The translations under genes and the position numbers were made by a program. A stretch of DNA of 64,000 nucleotides from Mycobacteroides saopaulense (lineage in GTDB: Bacteria; Actinomycetota; Actinomycetes; Mycobacteriales; Mycobacteriaceae), in contig NZ_CP010271.1 in assembly GCF_001456355.1 (NCBI RefSeq), positions 1,488,001-1,552,000 of the forward strand, in the 5' to 3' direction. Below are positions 27,381 through 35,907 of the stretch, piece by piece (the stretch's first letter is position 1; every line of letters starts with the position of its first letter). Below the pieces are notes generated by a model, which did no database searches, was not told where the DNA came from, and was given only the letters and a program-made list of their open reading frames with translations.

Positions 27381-28148
27381 TCAGTCTTCTTGGCAGCACT
27401 GACTCGGCATGCCCACGACGGCTCCTCCTTGCGGCCAGCCGGCCGGCGAGTCCTCCCACGGTTCCTGGCGGCCATAAGGCGTCAGATCCAGGAACGGGTA
27501 TCCGACCGCGGAGTGGTCCAGCCCGCGCGCGAAGGCCGAATAGGTATGAAAAACCTCGTCGTCGCGACGCAGGAAGACGCTGGCACCCGGCCAATCGCCG
27601 CGCAGGTCCTCGTCACTGAAACCCTGGGCGTGTAGCTCGGCGAGTGACCGGTAGTTGTACTCGATCGGGGCGCGTGACGGGTCCAGCGTGACGTGGAAGT
27701 CGTAGCTGAAATCGCCGTCGTCGGTCGAATACCACGGGAACGTCCAGCCGTGCTTGTCGCGGTAACGGGCGATGCTCGCATACGGCGCGCGGGAGATGCA
27801 GGCGAAGGTAACGCCCTTGTCGTGCAACAGTGCGATGTCCTGCTCGGTGAACGTCATATCGGCGGCCCCGGTGCAGCTGGGGCAGCCGCGGTCGGCCTCA
27901 TCCAGCCACATGAAGTGGTGGACGTACAGCGTGTGCCGTCCCTCGAACAGGTCGATCAGAGCCACCTGGCCGCCGGGCCCTTCGAAGAGATAGTCCTTGT
28001 CGACCTTCACCATTGGGAGCCGTCGGCGTTCGGCATTGACGGCATCGCGCAGGTGTGTGGCCTCCCGTTCGCGGGCAAGCAGCTTCTTGCGTGCCGCCAG
28101 CCATTCCTGGCGGCTTACGACATCGGGGTAAGCGGTTGGTGTGCTCAT
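27381..28148 (-). CDS. DUF899-family thioredoxin-like protein
   Basis: A protein of 255 residues. The family start VVSRQEWLAARKKLLAREREA is followed by a thioredoxin-like core with GCPSCTGAAD (Cys-x2-Cys in the active-site position), FACISRAPYASIARY and the C-terminal FLRRDDEVFHTYSAFARGLD, ending LTPYGRQEPWEDSPAGW. DUF899 proteins are common in soil actinobacteria; the reaction is unknown, though a dithiol redox role fits the CPSC motif. ATG 28148 gives the usual length; no signal peptide. It does not belong to the lepA operon and is divergent from the next gene. Confidence 0.87.
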   Translation of the reverse strand: MSTPTAYPDVVSRQEWLAARKKLLAREREATHLRDAVNAERRRLPMVKVDKDYLFEGPGGQVALIDLFEGRHTLYVHHFMWLDEADRGCPSCTGAADMTFTEQDIALLHDKGVTFACISRAPYASIARYRDKHGWTFPWYSTDDGDFSYDFHVTLDPSRAPIEYNYRSLAELHAQGFSDEDLRGDWPGASVFLRRDDEVFHTYSAFARGLDHSAVGYPFLDLTPYGRQEPWEDSPAGWPQGGAVVGMPSQCCQED

Positions 28149-28190
28149 ACCGATACCGACCCACCCGCCCGTCAAAACTCATCGCGTCGA

Positions 28191-28196
28191 TACGCT
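28191..28196 (+). promoter_or_regulatory. Leaderless -10 box for the nitronate-monooxygenase-like gene
   Basis: TACGCT lies 7 bases before the ATG at 28204, the spacing for transcription starting at the A of ATG. No Shine-Dalgarno sequence is present, which supports a leaderless message. Confidence 0.55.
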
Positions 28197-28203
28197 GAGA
28201 CAC

Positions 28204-29202
28204 ATGAGTACCGTGCTCGCCGGGCTTGGCCTTCCCGTGGTCGGTGCCCCGATGGCCGGCGGCATCACCGTTCCCGCGTTGGCGCGCGGTGTGAGTGCGG
28301 CAGGCGGATTCGCGCTGATGCCCGCGGGATATCGCACCATCGCTCAGCTGCAGCAGGACCGCGAGGCCATGGGCGATCTTCCCTTTGGTTTCAACGTGTT
28401 CGTCCCCACCCCTGACCACGGCGCCGACTTGAGCGAGTACCTGGACAGGCTGAAGGTGTGGGCCGACAAGCTTGAGGTCGCTCCCGGCGATCCGGTCTGG
28501 CATGACGACGGCTACGCCGACAAGATCGAGTATTTGGTCGCCAATCCGGTGCCGGTCGTGTCCTTCACCTTCGGTGTGCCCAGCGCGGCCGATGCGCACC
28601 GGCTGCGCGCCGCCGGGTCCGAGGTGTGGATCACGGTGACCAGCGCCGCCGAGGCCACGATCGCCGAGGGGATCGGTGCCGATGCCCTTGTTGTCCAGGG
28701 GCCGGAGGCCGGTGGGCATCGCAGCAGTTTTGACGCGGGTGCTCCCGAAGAGCCGCTGTTGGACCTGATCGCGAGCGTGCGCGCGGTGACCGCACTCCCG
28801 ATCGTTGCTGCCGGCGGAATCATGGACGGCGCCGACATCGCCCGCGTGCTTGCCGCGGGTGCCGTGGCCGCGCAGCTGGGTACCGCACTGGTGGTGACCG
28901 ACGAGTCCGGGGCCAAACAGGTCTACAAGGACGCCCTGCTGCAACCCGCCGACACGGTGGTGACCCGGGTCTTTTCCGGCCGCCCGGCGCGCGGCATTTC
29001 CAACGCGTTTCAGCGCGACATGGAATCTGTTGCACCGGTGAGCTTCCCGGCACTGAACTCGGCAACCAAGGAACTGCGGGCAAGTGGGGATCCGGACGTG
29101 ATGTCGCTATGGGCGGGCACGGAGCATCACCGTGCCCGCGCGCTGCCGGTAGCCGAATTGATGGCCACGCTGGCTGCCGAGCTCAATGCGGCCCGGGGAT
29201 AG
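28204..29202 (+). CDS. Nitronate monooxygenase-like FMN enzyme
   Basis: A protein of 332 residues with a TIM-barrel FMN fold: APMAGGITVPALARGVSAAGG at the start, GADALVVQGPEAGGHRSSF (FMN-phosphate and catalytic His region, H at the GGH position), PIVAAGGIMDGADIARVLAAGA and QLGTALVVTDES. Nitronate monooxygenases oxidise alkyl nitronates such as propionate-3-nitronate, but this broad family also includes enoyl-reductase-like enzymes, so the substrate is not certain. The gene is divergent from the DUF899 gene and is followed after 8 bases by a small membrane protein. Confidence 0.87.
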   Translation: MSTVLAGLGLPVVGAPMAGGITVPALARGVSAAGGFALMPAGYRTIAQLQQDREAMGDLPFGFNVFVPTPDHGADLSEYLDRLKVWADKLEVAPGDPVWHDDGYADKIEYLVANPVPVVSFTFGVPSAADAHRLRAAGSEVWITVTSAAEATIAEGIGADALVVQGPEAGGHRSSFDAGAPEEPLLDLIASVRAVTALPIVAAGGIMDGADIARVLAAGAVAAQLGTALVVTDESGAKQVYKDALLQPADTVVTRVFSGRPARGISNAFQRDMESVAPVSFPALNSATKELRASGDPDVMSLWAGTEHHRARALPVAELMATLAAELNAARG

Positions 29203-29210
29203 GGGAGCAG

Positions 29211-29393
29211 ATGAAACCGGCCACCCTGATCTGGGCGGTGCTGATCGCCGCATGCCTGTTGATCGGCATCGATCTAGTCATCTATCTGGCGGGTCCGCGC
29301 AGCGGAGGCTCGATCAATGCCCTGGTGGCGCTGCTCGTCTTCAATCTGTTGCTGTTCGGTGGGCTCGCCATCTACCTGCGTGGCCGACGCTAA
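29211..29393 (+). CDS. Small two-span membrane protein
   Basis: A 60-residue protein with two hydrophobic helices (LIWAVLIAACLLIGIDLVIY and ALVALLVFNLLLFGGLAIYL) and a basic end RGRR. The ATG at 29211 has GGGGAG about 6 bases upstream and follows the previous stop by 8 bases, so co-transcription is likely. No family recognised. Confidence 0.7.
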   Translation: MKPATLIWAVLIAACLLIGIDLVIYLAGPRSGGSINALVALLVFNLLLFGGLAIYLRGRR

Positions 29394-29420
29394 ATAGCCG
29401 GTGTGTTCCCGGACCGCACC

Positions 29421-29426
29421 TACGAT
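29421..29426 (+). promoter_or_regulatory. Leaderless -10 box for the trehalase gene
   Basis: TACGAT lies 6 bases before the ATG at 29433. This supports 29433 as the start rather than the upstream in-frame GTG at 29403. Confidence 0.5.
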
Positions 29427-29432
29427 GGTCCG

Positions 29433-31403
29433 ATGGTGTCATCTCTTGATCCCGAGCTGTCGCTAGAAGGACTGATGTCCACTCAGGCTCCAGTCCAGCG
29501 TCGTGGCCCGTTTCCGCCGATCGCCGACTATGCGTTCCTCTCGGATTGGGAGAACACTTGCCTGATCGCCTCCAACGGCTCGGTGGAGTGGATGTGTGTG
29601 CCGCGCCCGGACTCGCCGAGCATCTTCGGCGCCATCCTCGATCGTGGTGCGGGGCACTTCCGGATCGGTCCCTATGGACACAACGTGCCCGCGGCACGCC
29701 GCTACCTCCCGGGCAGCCTGATGGTCGAAACCACCTGGCAGACCAAGACCGGGTGGCTCACGGTCCGCGACGCGCTGGTGTTGGGACCCTGGCACGACGT
29801 CGATTCGCGGTCGAAGACGCACAAGCGCACCCCGACCGACTGGGATGCCGAGCACATCCTGCTGCGCACCGTGCGCTGCGTCAGCGGCACCGTCGAGGTG
29901 ATCATGAACTGCGAGCCCGCCTTTGACTATCACCGCGAGGGACTCACCTGGGAGTATTCCGGTGACGGATACGGCGAGGCGATTGCCCGGGCGACCAAGA
30001 ACCCCGACGACAACCCGACCCTGAAGCTCACCACCAACCTTCGGCTGGGGCTGGAGGGGCGCGAAGCGCGGGCCCGTACCCGCCTCACCGAGGGCGACAG
30101 CGTGTTCGTCGCGCTCAGCTGGTCCAAACACCCTGTCCCGCAGACCTATGCGGAGGCCGCCGACAAGATGTGGAAGACCGCCGAGGCCTGGCGGCAGTGG
30201 ATCAACATCGGCGAGTTCCCCGATCACCCGTGGCGGTCGTACCTGCAGAGCAGCGCGCTGGTGCTCAAGGGGCTGGCCTATTCTCCGACCGGAGCTCTGC
30301 TGGCGGCATCGACCACGTCGCTGCCGGAAACGCCTGGTGGAGTGCGTAACTGGGACTACCGGTACTCCTGGGTGCGGGATTCGACCTTCGCGCTGTGGGG
30401 TTTGTACACCCTCGGCCTGGACCGTGAGGCCGACGACTTCTTCTCCTTCATCGCCGACGCGTCGGGCGCGAACAACGGGGAGAAACATCCGTTGCAGGTG
30501 ATGTACGGCGTGGGTGGTGAGCGCACCCTGACGGAGGGGGAGTTGCCGCATCTGTCCGGGTACGACGGGGCCCGGCCGGTGCGGATAGGCAACGGTGCAT
30601 TCGATCAGATTCAGCACGACATCTGGGGCACCATGCTCGATTCGGTGTACGTGCATGCGAAGTCGCGCGAACAGATTCCCGCGACGCTGTGGCCGATTCT
30701 GAAGAATCAGGCCGAGGAGGCGGCACGGCACTGGCGTGAACCGGACCGCGGCATCTGGGAGGTGCGCGGCGAGCCGCAGCACTTCACCTCGTCCAAGATC
30801 ATGTGTTGGGTCGCCATGGATCGCGGCGCCAAACTTGCCGAGATGCACGGCGAGAAAAGCTATGCCCAGCAGTGGCGGACCGTCGCCGAGGAGATCAAGG
30901 ACGACATCCTCGAACACGGCGTGGATGAACGTGGCGTGTTGGTGCAGCGTTACGGTTCTACGGCCTTGGACGCCTCGCTGCTGCTCGCGGTGCTCAACCG
31001 ATTCCTGCCGCCGGACGATCCGCGAATCCGCGCGACGGTGTTGGCGATCGCCGATGAGCTGACCGACGACGGCCTGGTGCTGCGGTACCGCGTAGAGGAG
31101 ACCGATGACGGCCTGTCCGGCGAAGAGGGCACCTTCACGATCTGTTCCTTCTGGCTGGTCTCTGCTCTGGTGGAGATCGGCGAAGTGCGCCGGGCACGGC
31201 ACCTGTGCGAGCGGTTGCTCTCGTTCGCCAGTCCGCTGCAGCTCTACGCCGAGGAGATCGACCCGCGTACCGGGCGCCACCTGGGCAACTTCCCGCAGGC
31301 GTTCACCCATCTGGCGTTGATCAACGCCGTTGTGCACGTCATTCGGGCCGAGGAGGAAGCGGATGTGAGCGGCACCTTCCAGCCCGCGAACGCGCCGACA
31401 TGA
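29433..31403 (+). CDS. treH: Trehalase, glycoside hydrolase family 15
   Basis: A protein of 656 residues, closely similar to the GH15 trehalase of M. smegmatis, which hydrolyses trehalose to two glucose molecules and needs phosphate and magnesium. N-terminal beta domain (PIADYAFLSDWENTCLI, SPSIFGAILDRGAGHF), then the helical (alpha/alpha)6 barrel with RNWDYRYSWVRDSTFALWGL, GIWEVRGEPQHFTSSKIMCW and EEGTFTICSFWLVSALVEIG, which hold the catalytic acidic residues. Cytoplasmic; no signal peptide. The stop overlaps the start of a lipoprotein gene by 3 bases. Trehalose recycling is central in mycobacteria because trehalose carries mycolates. Confidence 0.92.
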   Translation: MVSSLDPELSLEGLMSTQAPVQRRGPFPPIADYAFLSDWENTCLIASNGSVEWMCVPRPDSPSIFGAILDRGAGHFRIGPYGHNVPAARRYLPGSLMVETTWQTKTGWLTVRDALVLGPWHDVDSRSKTHKRTPTDWDAEHILLRTVRCVSGTVEVIMNCEPAFDYHREGLTWEYSGDGYGEAIARATKNPDDNPTLKLTTNLRLGLEGREARARTRLTEGDSVFVALSWSKHPVPQTYAEAADKMWKTAEAWRQWINIGEFPDHPWRSYLQSSALVLKGLAYSPTGALLAASTTSLPETPGGVRNWDYRYSWVRDSTFALWGLYTLGLDREADDFFSFIADASGANNGEKHPLQVMYGVGGERTLTEGELPHLSGYDGARPVRIGNGAFDQIQHDIWGTMLDSVYVHAKSREQIPATLWPILKNQAEEAARHWREPDRGIWEVRGEPQHFTSSKIMCWVAMDRGAKLAEMHGEKSYAQQWRTVAEEIKDDILEHGVDERGVLVQRYGSTALDASLLLAVLNRFLPPDDPRIRATVLAIADELTDDGLVLRYRVEETDDGLSGEEGTFTICSFWLVSALVEIGEVRRARHLCERLLSFASPLQLYAEEIDPRTGRHLGNFPQAFTHLALINAVVHVIRAEEEADVSGTFQPANAPT

Positions 31404-32197
31404 GGCCGGGGGGCGCCGCCGCGGTCGCGGTGGTGATCTGTGTGCTCGCCGCCGGTTGCGGGCGTACTGCCGATCGCGCTGAGCGGCCCCCGACCGCCGT
31501 CGAATCGTCTTCGCAGACAGGGCCTTCGAGTTCGGCGGTGAACCCTGCCCCGGCAGAATCGGCACCGATCACTGCTGCACCCGCTTTCGGGTATGTCCCC
31601 GAATTGGAGGCCGTCACCGGCGATGAAGGAGTAGTCACCTACGACGTCCATCTACCGAAGCTCTCGGGTGGGGTGGACGCCGTGCGCGACCGATTCAACG
31701 AAGGTACACGTGCTGCACTGCGGGACTTGATCGAGAACTTGCCCGGCCCGGACACGGACCAGAAGGTGTCGATCAGTGACGGCGATCTCGGGCCGGGTCC
31801 CGAGAGCACCCGCGTCGCGATGATCGGGCCGCATGTGGTGGCGGGCATCCAGGTGTACCTCTGGTACGCGGGCGGCGCCGCTCACCCCAACCAGTCGGTC
31901 CTGACGACCGTGATCAACGGTGATACCGCGCAACCCATCACCTATGACGACCTGTTCCCCAATCAGTACGCCGCCCTGGAACGGCTGAGGCAGGTGCTGC
32001 CCGGTCTCGATCCGAGTGGGCGAGTGCGCCAGGACACCGTCAACGGGCGACTCGAACAGTGGTTGCCTACGCCCACCGGGTTGCGGTTCTACGTCCCGGT
32101 CTCGCACGCAGCGGGCGATTTTGTTCCGATTGCCGTGCCCTGGGAGAGGATTCGCGATCTGGTCGATCCCAGAATCGTGCCGGTGTTGAGCCAATAG
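31400..32197 (+). CDS. MPT64/RsiV-like lipoprotein, copy 1
   Basis: A protein of 265 residues with a lipobox (VLAAGC, C20) and a Ser/Pro-rich linker. The mature domain carries the MPT64-type DUF3298 features: YVPELEAVTGDEGVVTYDVHLP, RDRFNEGTRAALRDL, HVVAGIQVYLWYAGGAAHPN and AQPITYDDLFPNQYAALERL. MPT64 is a secreted mycobacterial antigen and RsiV a lysozyme-sensing anti-sigma factor with the same fold. No sigma factor is adjacent and the protein lacks a cytoplasmic part, so the MPT64 comparison fits better. Coupled to the trehalase stop and followed by a paralog. Confidence 0.82.
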   Translation: MRPGGAAAVAVVICVLAAGCGRTADRAERPPTAVESSSQTGPSSSAVNPAPAESAPITAAPAFGYVPELEAVTGDEGVVTYDVHLPKLSGGVDAVRDRFNEGTRAALRDLIENLPGPDTDQKVSISDGDLGPGPESTRVAMIGPHVVAGIQVYLWYAGGAAHPNQSVLTTVINGDTAQPITYDDLFPNQYAALERLRQVLPGLDPSGRVRQDTVNGRLEQWLPTPTGLRFYVPVSHAAGDFVPIAVPWERIRDLVDPRIVPVLSQ

Positions 32198-32213
32198 TTG
32201 GGGGTTTTTGCTC

Positions 32214-33002
32214 ATGAAGTTCGGTCTTGCGGTGACGCTGGTGTCGACGTGTGGTCTTGTCGTCGCGTGCCTGCTGCCACCCGAACAACCCACGCAGACC
32301 CCCGAGGCCCCCGCGTACACCAGTCCAACACCCTCGAAACCGGTGGTGTCCCTGACGCCGGCGCAAACTCCGCCAACCGCCAAGCCGGCCTTCGGATTCA
32401 ACCCGACGCTCGAGCAGGTGACCGGCAAGCAGGGGAAGGTCGACTACAACGTCAAACTGCCGCAGGTGACCGGAGACAAGGCCAAGGCTCGCGACCGATT
32501 CAACGAAGGCATGCGTGCGGCCCTGAACGACGTGGTGCGCGGGTTGGACGATCCGAAGCTCACCAAGCAGGCGACGGTCGGCGATGGCCAGCTGGCGGCA
32601 CGGGAGGCCAGCCGGGTGTCCTTCATCGGTCCGCACGTGGTGGCGGGAGCCGCGGTGTTCTATACCAACAGCGGTGGCCCGTACCCCAGTAACCGGGTGG
32701 CCACCATCACCATCAATACCGACACGTCGCAGCCCATCATGTTCGGCGATGTCCTGCCCAATCAGGAACAGGCGCGAGAACACCTGCGTACGTTGGCTCA
32801 GCAGCTCGGGCCACCCGATCGCATCAAGGCGGCCGGGGACATGAAATCCGAGCAGTTCCTGCACTGGTTGCCCGCGCCGAAGGGCCTGACGTTCTACATT
32901 TCCGTCCCGCATATCGCCGGGGACTACGTCCCGGTGACGGTGCCGTGGGAGAAGATTCGCGATCTGGTGGCCCCCGGGATGCAGACGGTCCTCAGCCAGT
33001 AG
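32214..33002 (+). CDS. MPT64/RsiV-like exported protein, copy 2
   Basis: A protein of 262 residues, a tandem paralog of the preceding gene (RDRFNEGMRAALND, PHVVAGA, SQPIMFGDVLPNQ and the end VPWEKIRDLV are shared). The signal has CGLVVAC with C17 as a possible lipid site, then a long Pro/Thr-rich linker (about residues 20-60). The ATG at 32214 was chosen over the in-frame TTG at 32208. Its last 11 bases overlap the 3' end of the convergent flavin-monooxygenase pseudogene. Function unknown beyond envelope localisation. Confidence 0.82.
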   Translation: MKFGLAVTLVSTCGLVVACLLPPEQPTQTPEAPAYTSPTPSKPVVSLTPAQTPPTAKPAFGFNPTLEQVTGKQGKVDYNVKLPQVTGDKAKARDRFNEGMRAALNDVVRGLDDPKLTKQATVGDGQLAAREASRVSFIGPHVVAGAAVFYTNSGGPYPSNRVATITINTDTSQPIMFGDVLPNQEQAREHLRTLAQQLGPPDRIKAAGDMKSEQFLHWLPAPKGLTFYISVPHIAGDYVPVTVPWEKIRDLVAPGMQTVLSQ

Positions 33003-34244
33003 GAGAGCGGCGCGCGAAATCGGGCGCGTGCTCGGGTAGTGGACCAATGGCCACCCCGTAGGCCGGAATCGCTTGCAACCACGGGTATTTGGTGGCAAAA
33101 GACAACACCGAAGCCACCCTGGTACTGGGTGTGACGGTGGTGTTCGAGTCCACCGCCGAAAACACCCGCCGGTGCACGGCACGCTGCACGCGCTGGATCA
33201 GCGCGGTCGGTCCCCACCGTCGCAGCTGTACCTTGCGAAGGTCGGCGGTGGTTAGAGTGCCGGTGCGCAGCGGTTCGGCGAGGATGCGCGCGGTCGCCAC
33301 CGCGTCGGCGATCGCGAGGTTGATACCGACCCCGCCGACCGGGGACATGGCGTGCGCGGCGTCCCCGATGAACAGCAGGCCGTCCCGGTACCACTTACGA
33401 AGCCGATTGAGCTGTACATCAAGTAGTTCACGTCGTCCCAGCTGGTAATGGCAACGGTACGGTCGGCCAGCCAGGGCACCATTTCACTGATCCGGTCGCG
33501 CAGCACCTGCACGTCGCCGCTGCGCATCTGCGAGTCGGTGCCCTTGCCGATGAGATAGCCGCACTGGAAATACTCGCCGCGGTCGAGCATCACCATGAAT
33601 CGGTTGGTGCCGACGCGCGCACGTGGCCCCTGGGGATCGCCGGGGTGTTTCGGAAGGCGGAACCACCAGACGTCGATCGGAACGCCGAACTGTCGTGGGC
33701 GCATACCCGCCGCCGCGCGCAACACCGAGCCCCGGCCATCGCAGGCGACCGTGAGGTCCGCGCGGAGTTTCCCGGTTTCTCCTGCAGCGGTGCGAAATTC
33801 GACGCCCGTGATCTGATCTCCGGACCGCAAGAGTCCGGTGACCTCGGTACTGCGCAGCAGTTGGAAAGTGGGCTCAGCCTGCGCGGCACCGGCCAGCATT
33901 TCCAGGAAGTCCCATTGGGGCGCCATCGCGATGTGCTTGTGCGGTCCGGGCAGCCGGTTGAGATCGCCCAGCCGGTACGTCTGTTCTCCGAGGTCGACGG
34001 TCACCTGTTCGACCAAGTTATGGGGCATGGCGGCGAATTTCGGGCCGAGTCCCAATTCGTCGAGGAGGTTCAACGTGCTGGCGTGCACGGTGTCTCCGCG
34101 AAAGTCACGCAGGAAGTCGGGGTGCTTCTCCAACACCGTGACCTGGACGCCGGCGCGCGCGAGCAGCAGCGCCAACATCATTCCGGCGGGCCCGCCGCCG
34201 GCGACGGCGCAGGTGGTGCTCTGAGACAGCTCAGGTTTGGTCAC
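32992..34244 (-). pseudogene. FAD-dependent monooxygenase (UbiH/PHBH type), frameshifted, cluster 2
   Basis: Two overlapping frames together make one gene of about 417 codons. The N-terminal frame (33252-34244) has the FAD motif AVAGGGPAGMMLALLLARAG, the VACDGRGSVLRAAAG segment, and reaches TSWDDVN. The C-terminal frame (32992-33348 and upstream) continues as LLDVQLNRLRKWYRDGLL, FIGDAAHAMSPVGGVGINL and the FAD-ribityl region. The frames join at about 33424-33431, where one base is missing in GTGAACTAC. The protein would be a flavin hydroxylase acting on an aromatic or quinone-like substrate. The GTG at 34244 overlaps the preceding gene of cluster 2 by 14 bases, so it is in that operon. The shift may be a real mutation or a sequencing error. 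Confidence 0.85.
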
Positions 34245-34752
34245 GGGTTCTCCTCCACGCCACGATCAACACCCCGGCCAATGCGAACACGGGTATCAGC
34301 GAGATGGTCCAACTCAGCGCCAGGGGCGGTCCGGGTTGGGGTAGCACCTCCAGGTCCAGGGTGCCCTTCCCGGGGCCCTGTGGACCGGTGATGTCGAAGA
34401 CGAACCGGTAATGCCCTTCTTCCTGCAGCGCGCGAACATCCAGGCCCCAGACCTCACGCTTACGTGGATGGCGCGCCAGCGGTTCTGCACGCCCATCTCG
34501 CCCGTCCGGCGAAACGATGGTGAGGGTCCCCGACTTGCCGGTAATCCCGTCTGCGGGAATGAAGGTGAAGTCAAGAGATTGCATGGCGCGCAGCGGCCAG
34601 GTCGAGAAGCCGACGGTCAGTGGATAGGGGCCCGCCCTCACCTGTTCGGTGTGCACGACGTTCACGGGCGCGTAGGCCTGAGCCGGGGCGCTGATCCCCA
34701 GAGACAGCGCCAGGACGCCGGCGAGCGCGGTCAAGACACGAATATGCCTCAC
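34231..34752 (-). CDS. Exported beta-domain protein with C-terminal anchor (cluster 2)
   Basis: A protein of 173 residues: signal peptide (RVLTALAGVLALSLGISA, cleavage near AQAYA), a strand-rich domain of about 110 residues starting at YAPVNVVHTEQVRAG, including GKSGTLTIVSPDGRDG and EEGHYRFVFDITGPQGPG, then a C-terminal membrane helix (ISLIPVFALAGVLIVAW) and a basic end. The overall form (CopC/YtkA-like domain plus one helix) mirrors the C-terminal part of the large cluster 1 protein, which suggests that the two are split and fused versions of one unit. The GTG start overlaps the PmoC-like stop by 4 bases. Metal binding is inferred, not shown. Confidence 0.78.
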   Translation of the reverse strand: MRHIRVLTALAGVLALSLGISAPAQAYAPVNVVHTEQVRAGPYPLTVGFSTWPLRAMQSLDFTFIPADGITGKSGTLTIVSPDGRDGRAEPLARHPRKREVWGLDVRALQEEGHYRFVFDITGPQGPGKGTLDLEVLPQPGPPLALSWTISLIPVFALAGVLIVAWRRTRDQT

Positions 34753-35906
34753 GCGGTGGCCTCCACGGTCTCGGTGTCGTTTCCGGGCACCCGCAACATC
34801 AGGGCGATGCGTTGCGCAAGGAATCCGGCGAGGGCACCCACCACCAGCCCCACCAGACCGACGGTGACGTAGCTGCTCACGGTCTCGGTGCCCTGGCGGT
34901 AGAGGATCGCGCCCTGCAACAGATAGCCCATGCCTGCAACCGAACCCAGGAACGCGCCGATGCCAGTCATCGGCCACCGCTGCCATTTCCGGTCGCGTGC
35001 CAGGTACAGCAGGCCGGTGGCGAGTAGGGCGAAGATCCCCAGGAACATGGGCATCATTCCCGGGATCGCGGGTGGGCCGTCCCACAGGTCGTCGCGCAAG
35101 GGCAATCCCACCGCCGTGGCGTATTCATGTGCAGCCCAAGGTGAGAACCACCAGAAGATGGCTTGGATGGCACCCATGATCGCCGCGACGGCGAGCGGCG
35201 CCAGTGTCGACCGCAGGACGCCCGCGACGAGCAGCAGTACGAGCGGAACGACGAACGCCGAGCCCAGTGAGATGGGGTTGAAGTCGAACTTGAAGAGCCA
35301 CAATGCGGTGAACGGAATGGCCGTCATTGCCGCCACCAATGACGCCTGGGCCATCAAACCCACTGCACCCCAGCGGAATCGCCGTGCCGCGGCAAAGGTC
35401 ACGATGCTACCGAGGTCGGTGACGGTGCCGGAGACGAACAACGCGAAGTGCGGGGGTGATGCCAATACGGCATCGAACCCGTAGACCGTGTGCCACCAGA
35501 GGTCCAGCAGCCCGTAGAGGAGAAACGACGCGGCGCCACAGCCGGAGAGCAGGAAACCGAGCGGAGCGGTGAACCTGCCACCGAATACGCGAATCGGCAC
35601 GCCACCCACCCAGCGCGGTACATCCTCGCCCGCGCGCTGTGCCGCCGTGATCGTCAAAACCATGATGAGGCTGGTGATTCCGCCGATGGCACTGCCCGAG
35701 TACAGGAACAGATGCGGCAGCGTGAAGAAGGTATCGGGGCCCACATCGTCATGCCATTCCACGTCCCAGGTGGTTCCGACCGCGCCCACCACGCTGCCCA
35801 GCAGCACCCCGTACGCGCCCAGTGGCGCGTACCTCTCGATGGTGTCGCGGGTGATACGGGGCGTCTGGCTCGCCCCGACGTAGGTGGCGCTCGTCTCGGT
35901 GCTCAT
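34749..35906 (-). CDS. PmoC-like polytopic membrane protein (cluster 2)
   Basis: A protein of 385 residues with nine to ten predicted membrane helices. Two metal-type motifs are placed at helix ends: D48-x3-H52-x12-H65 (TWDVEWH, then TLPH) and D135-x3-H139-x13-H153 (LLDLWWH, then SPPH). The spacings equal those of the CuC ligands (D156, H160, H173) and CuD ligands (N227, H231, H245) that I recall for M. capsulatus PmoC, in the same order. No other PmoC signature was verified. ATG 35906 has AGTGGAGG about 6 bases before it; the in-frame upstream start at 35918 lies in the RBS. It is coupled to the exported anchor protein downstream and to the YtkA-like gene upstream. Confidence 0.8.
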   Translation of the reverse strand: MSTETSATYVGASQTPRITRDTIERYAPLGAYGVLLGSVVGAVGTTWDVEWHDDVGPDTFFTLPHLFLYSGSAIGGITSLIMVLTITAAQRAGEDVPRWVGGVPIRVFGGRFTAPLGFLLSGCGAASFLLYGLLDLWWHTVYGFDAVLASPPHFALFVSGTVTDLGSIVTFAAARRFRWGAVGLMAQASLVAAMTAIPFTALWLFKFDFNPISLGSAFVVPLVLLLVAGVLRSTLAPLAVAAIMGAIQAIFWWFSPWAAHEYATAVGLPLRDDLWDGPPAIPGMMPMFLGIFALLATGLLYLARDRKWQRWPMTGIGAFLGSVAGMGYLLQGAILYRQGTETVSSYVTVGLVGLVVGALAGFLAQRIALMLRVPGNDTETVEATA

Positions 35907-35907
35907 C

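Noticed and set aside
25469..27475. 668-codon open frame antisense to lepA
   Set aside because: Caused by GC-rich third positions; lepA on the other strand is full length and conserved.
29463..31565. 700-codon open frame antisense to trehalase
   Set aside because: No recognisable domain; the trehalase frame is strongly conserved.
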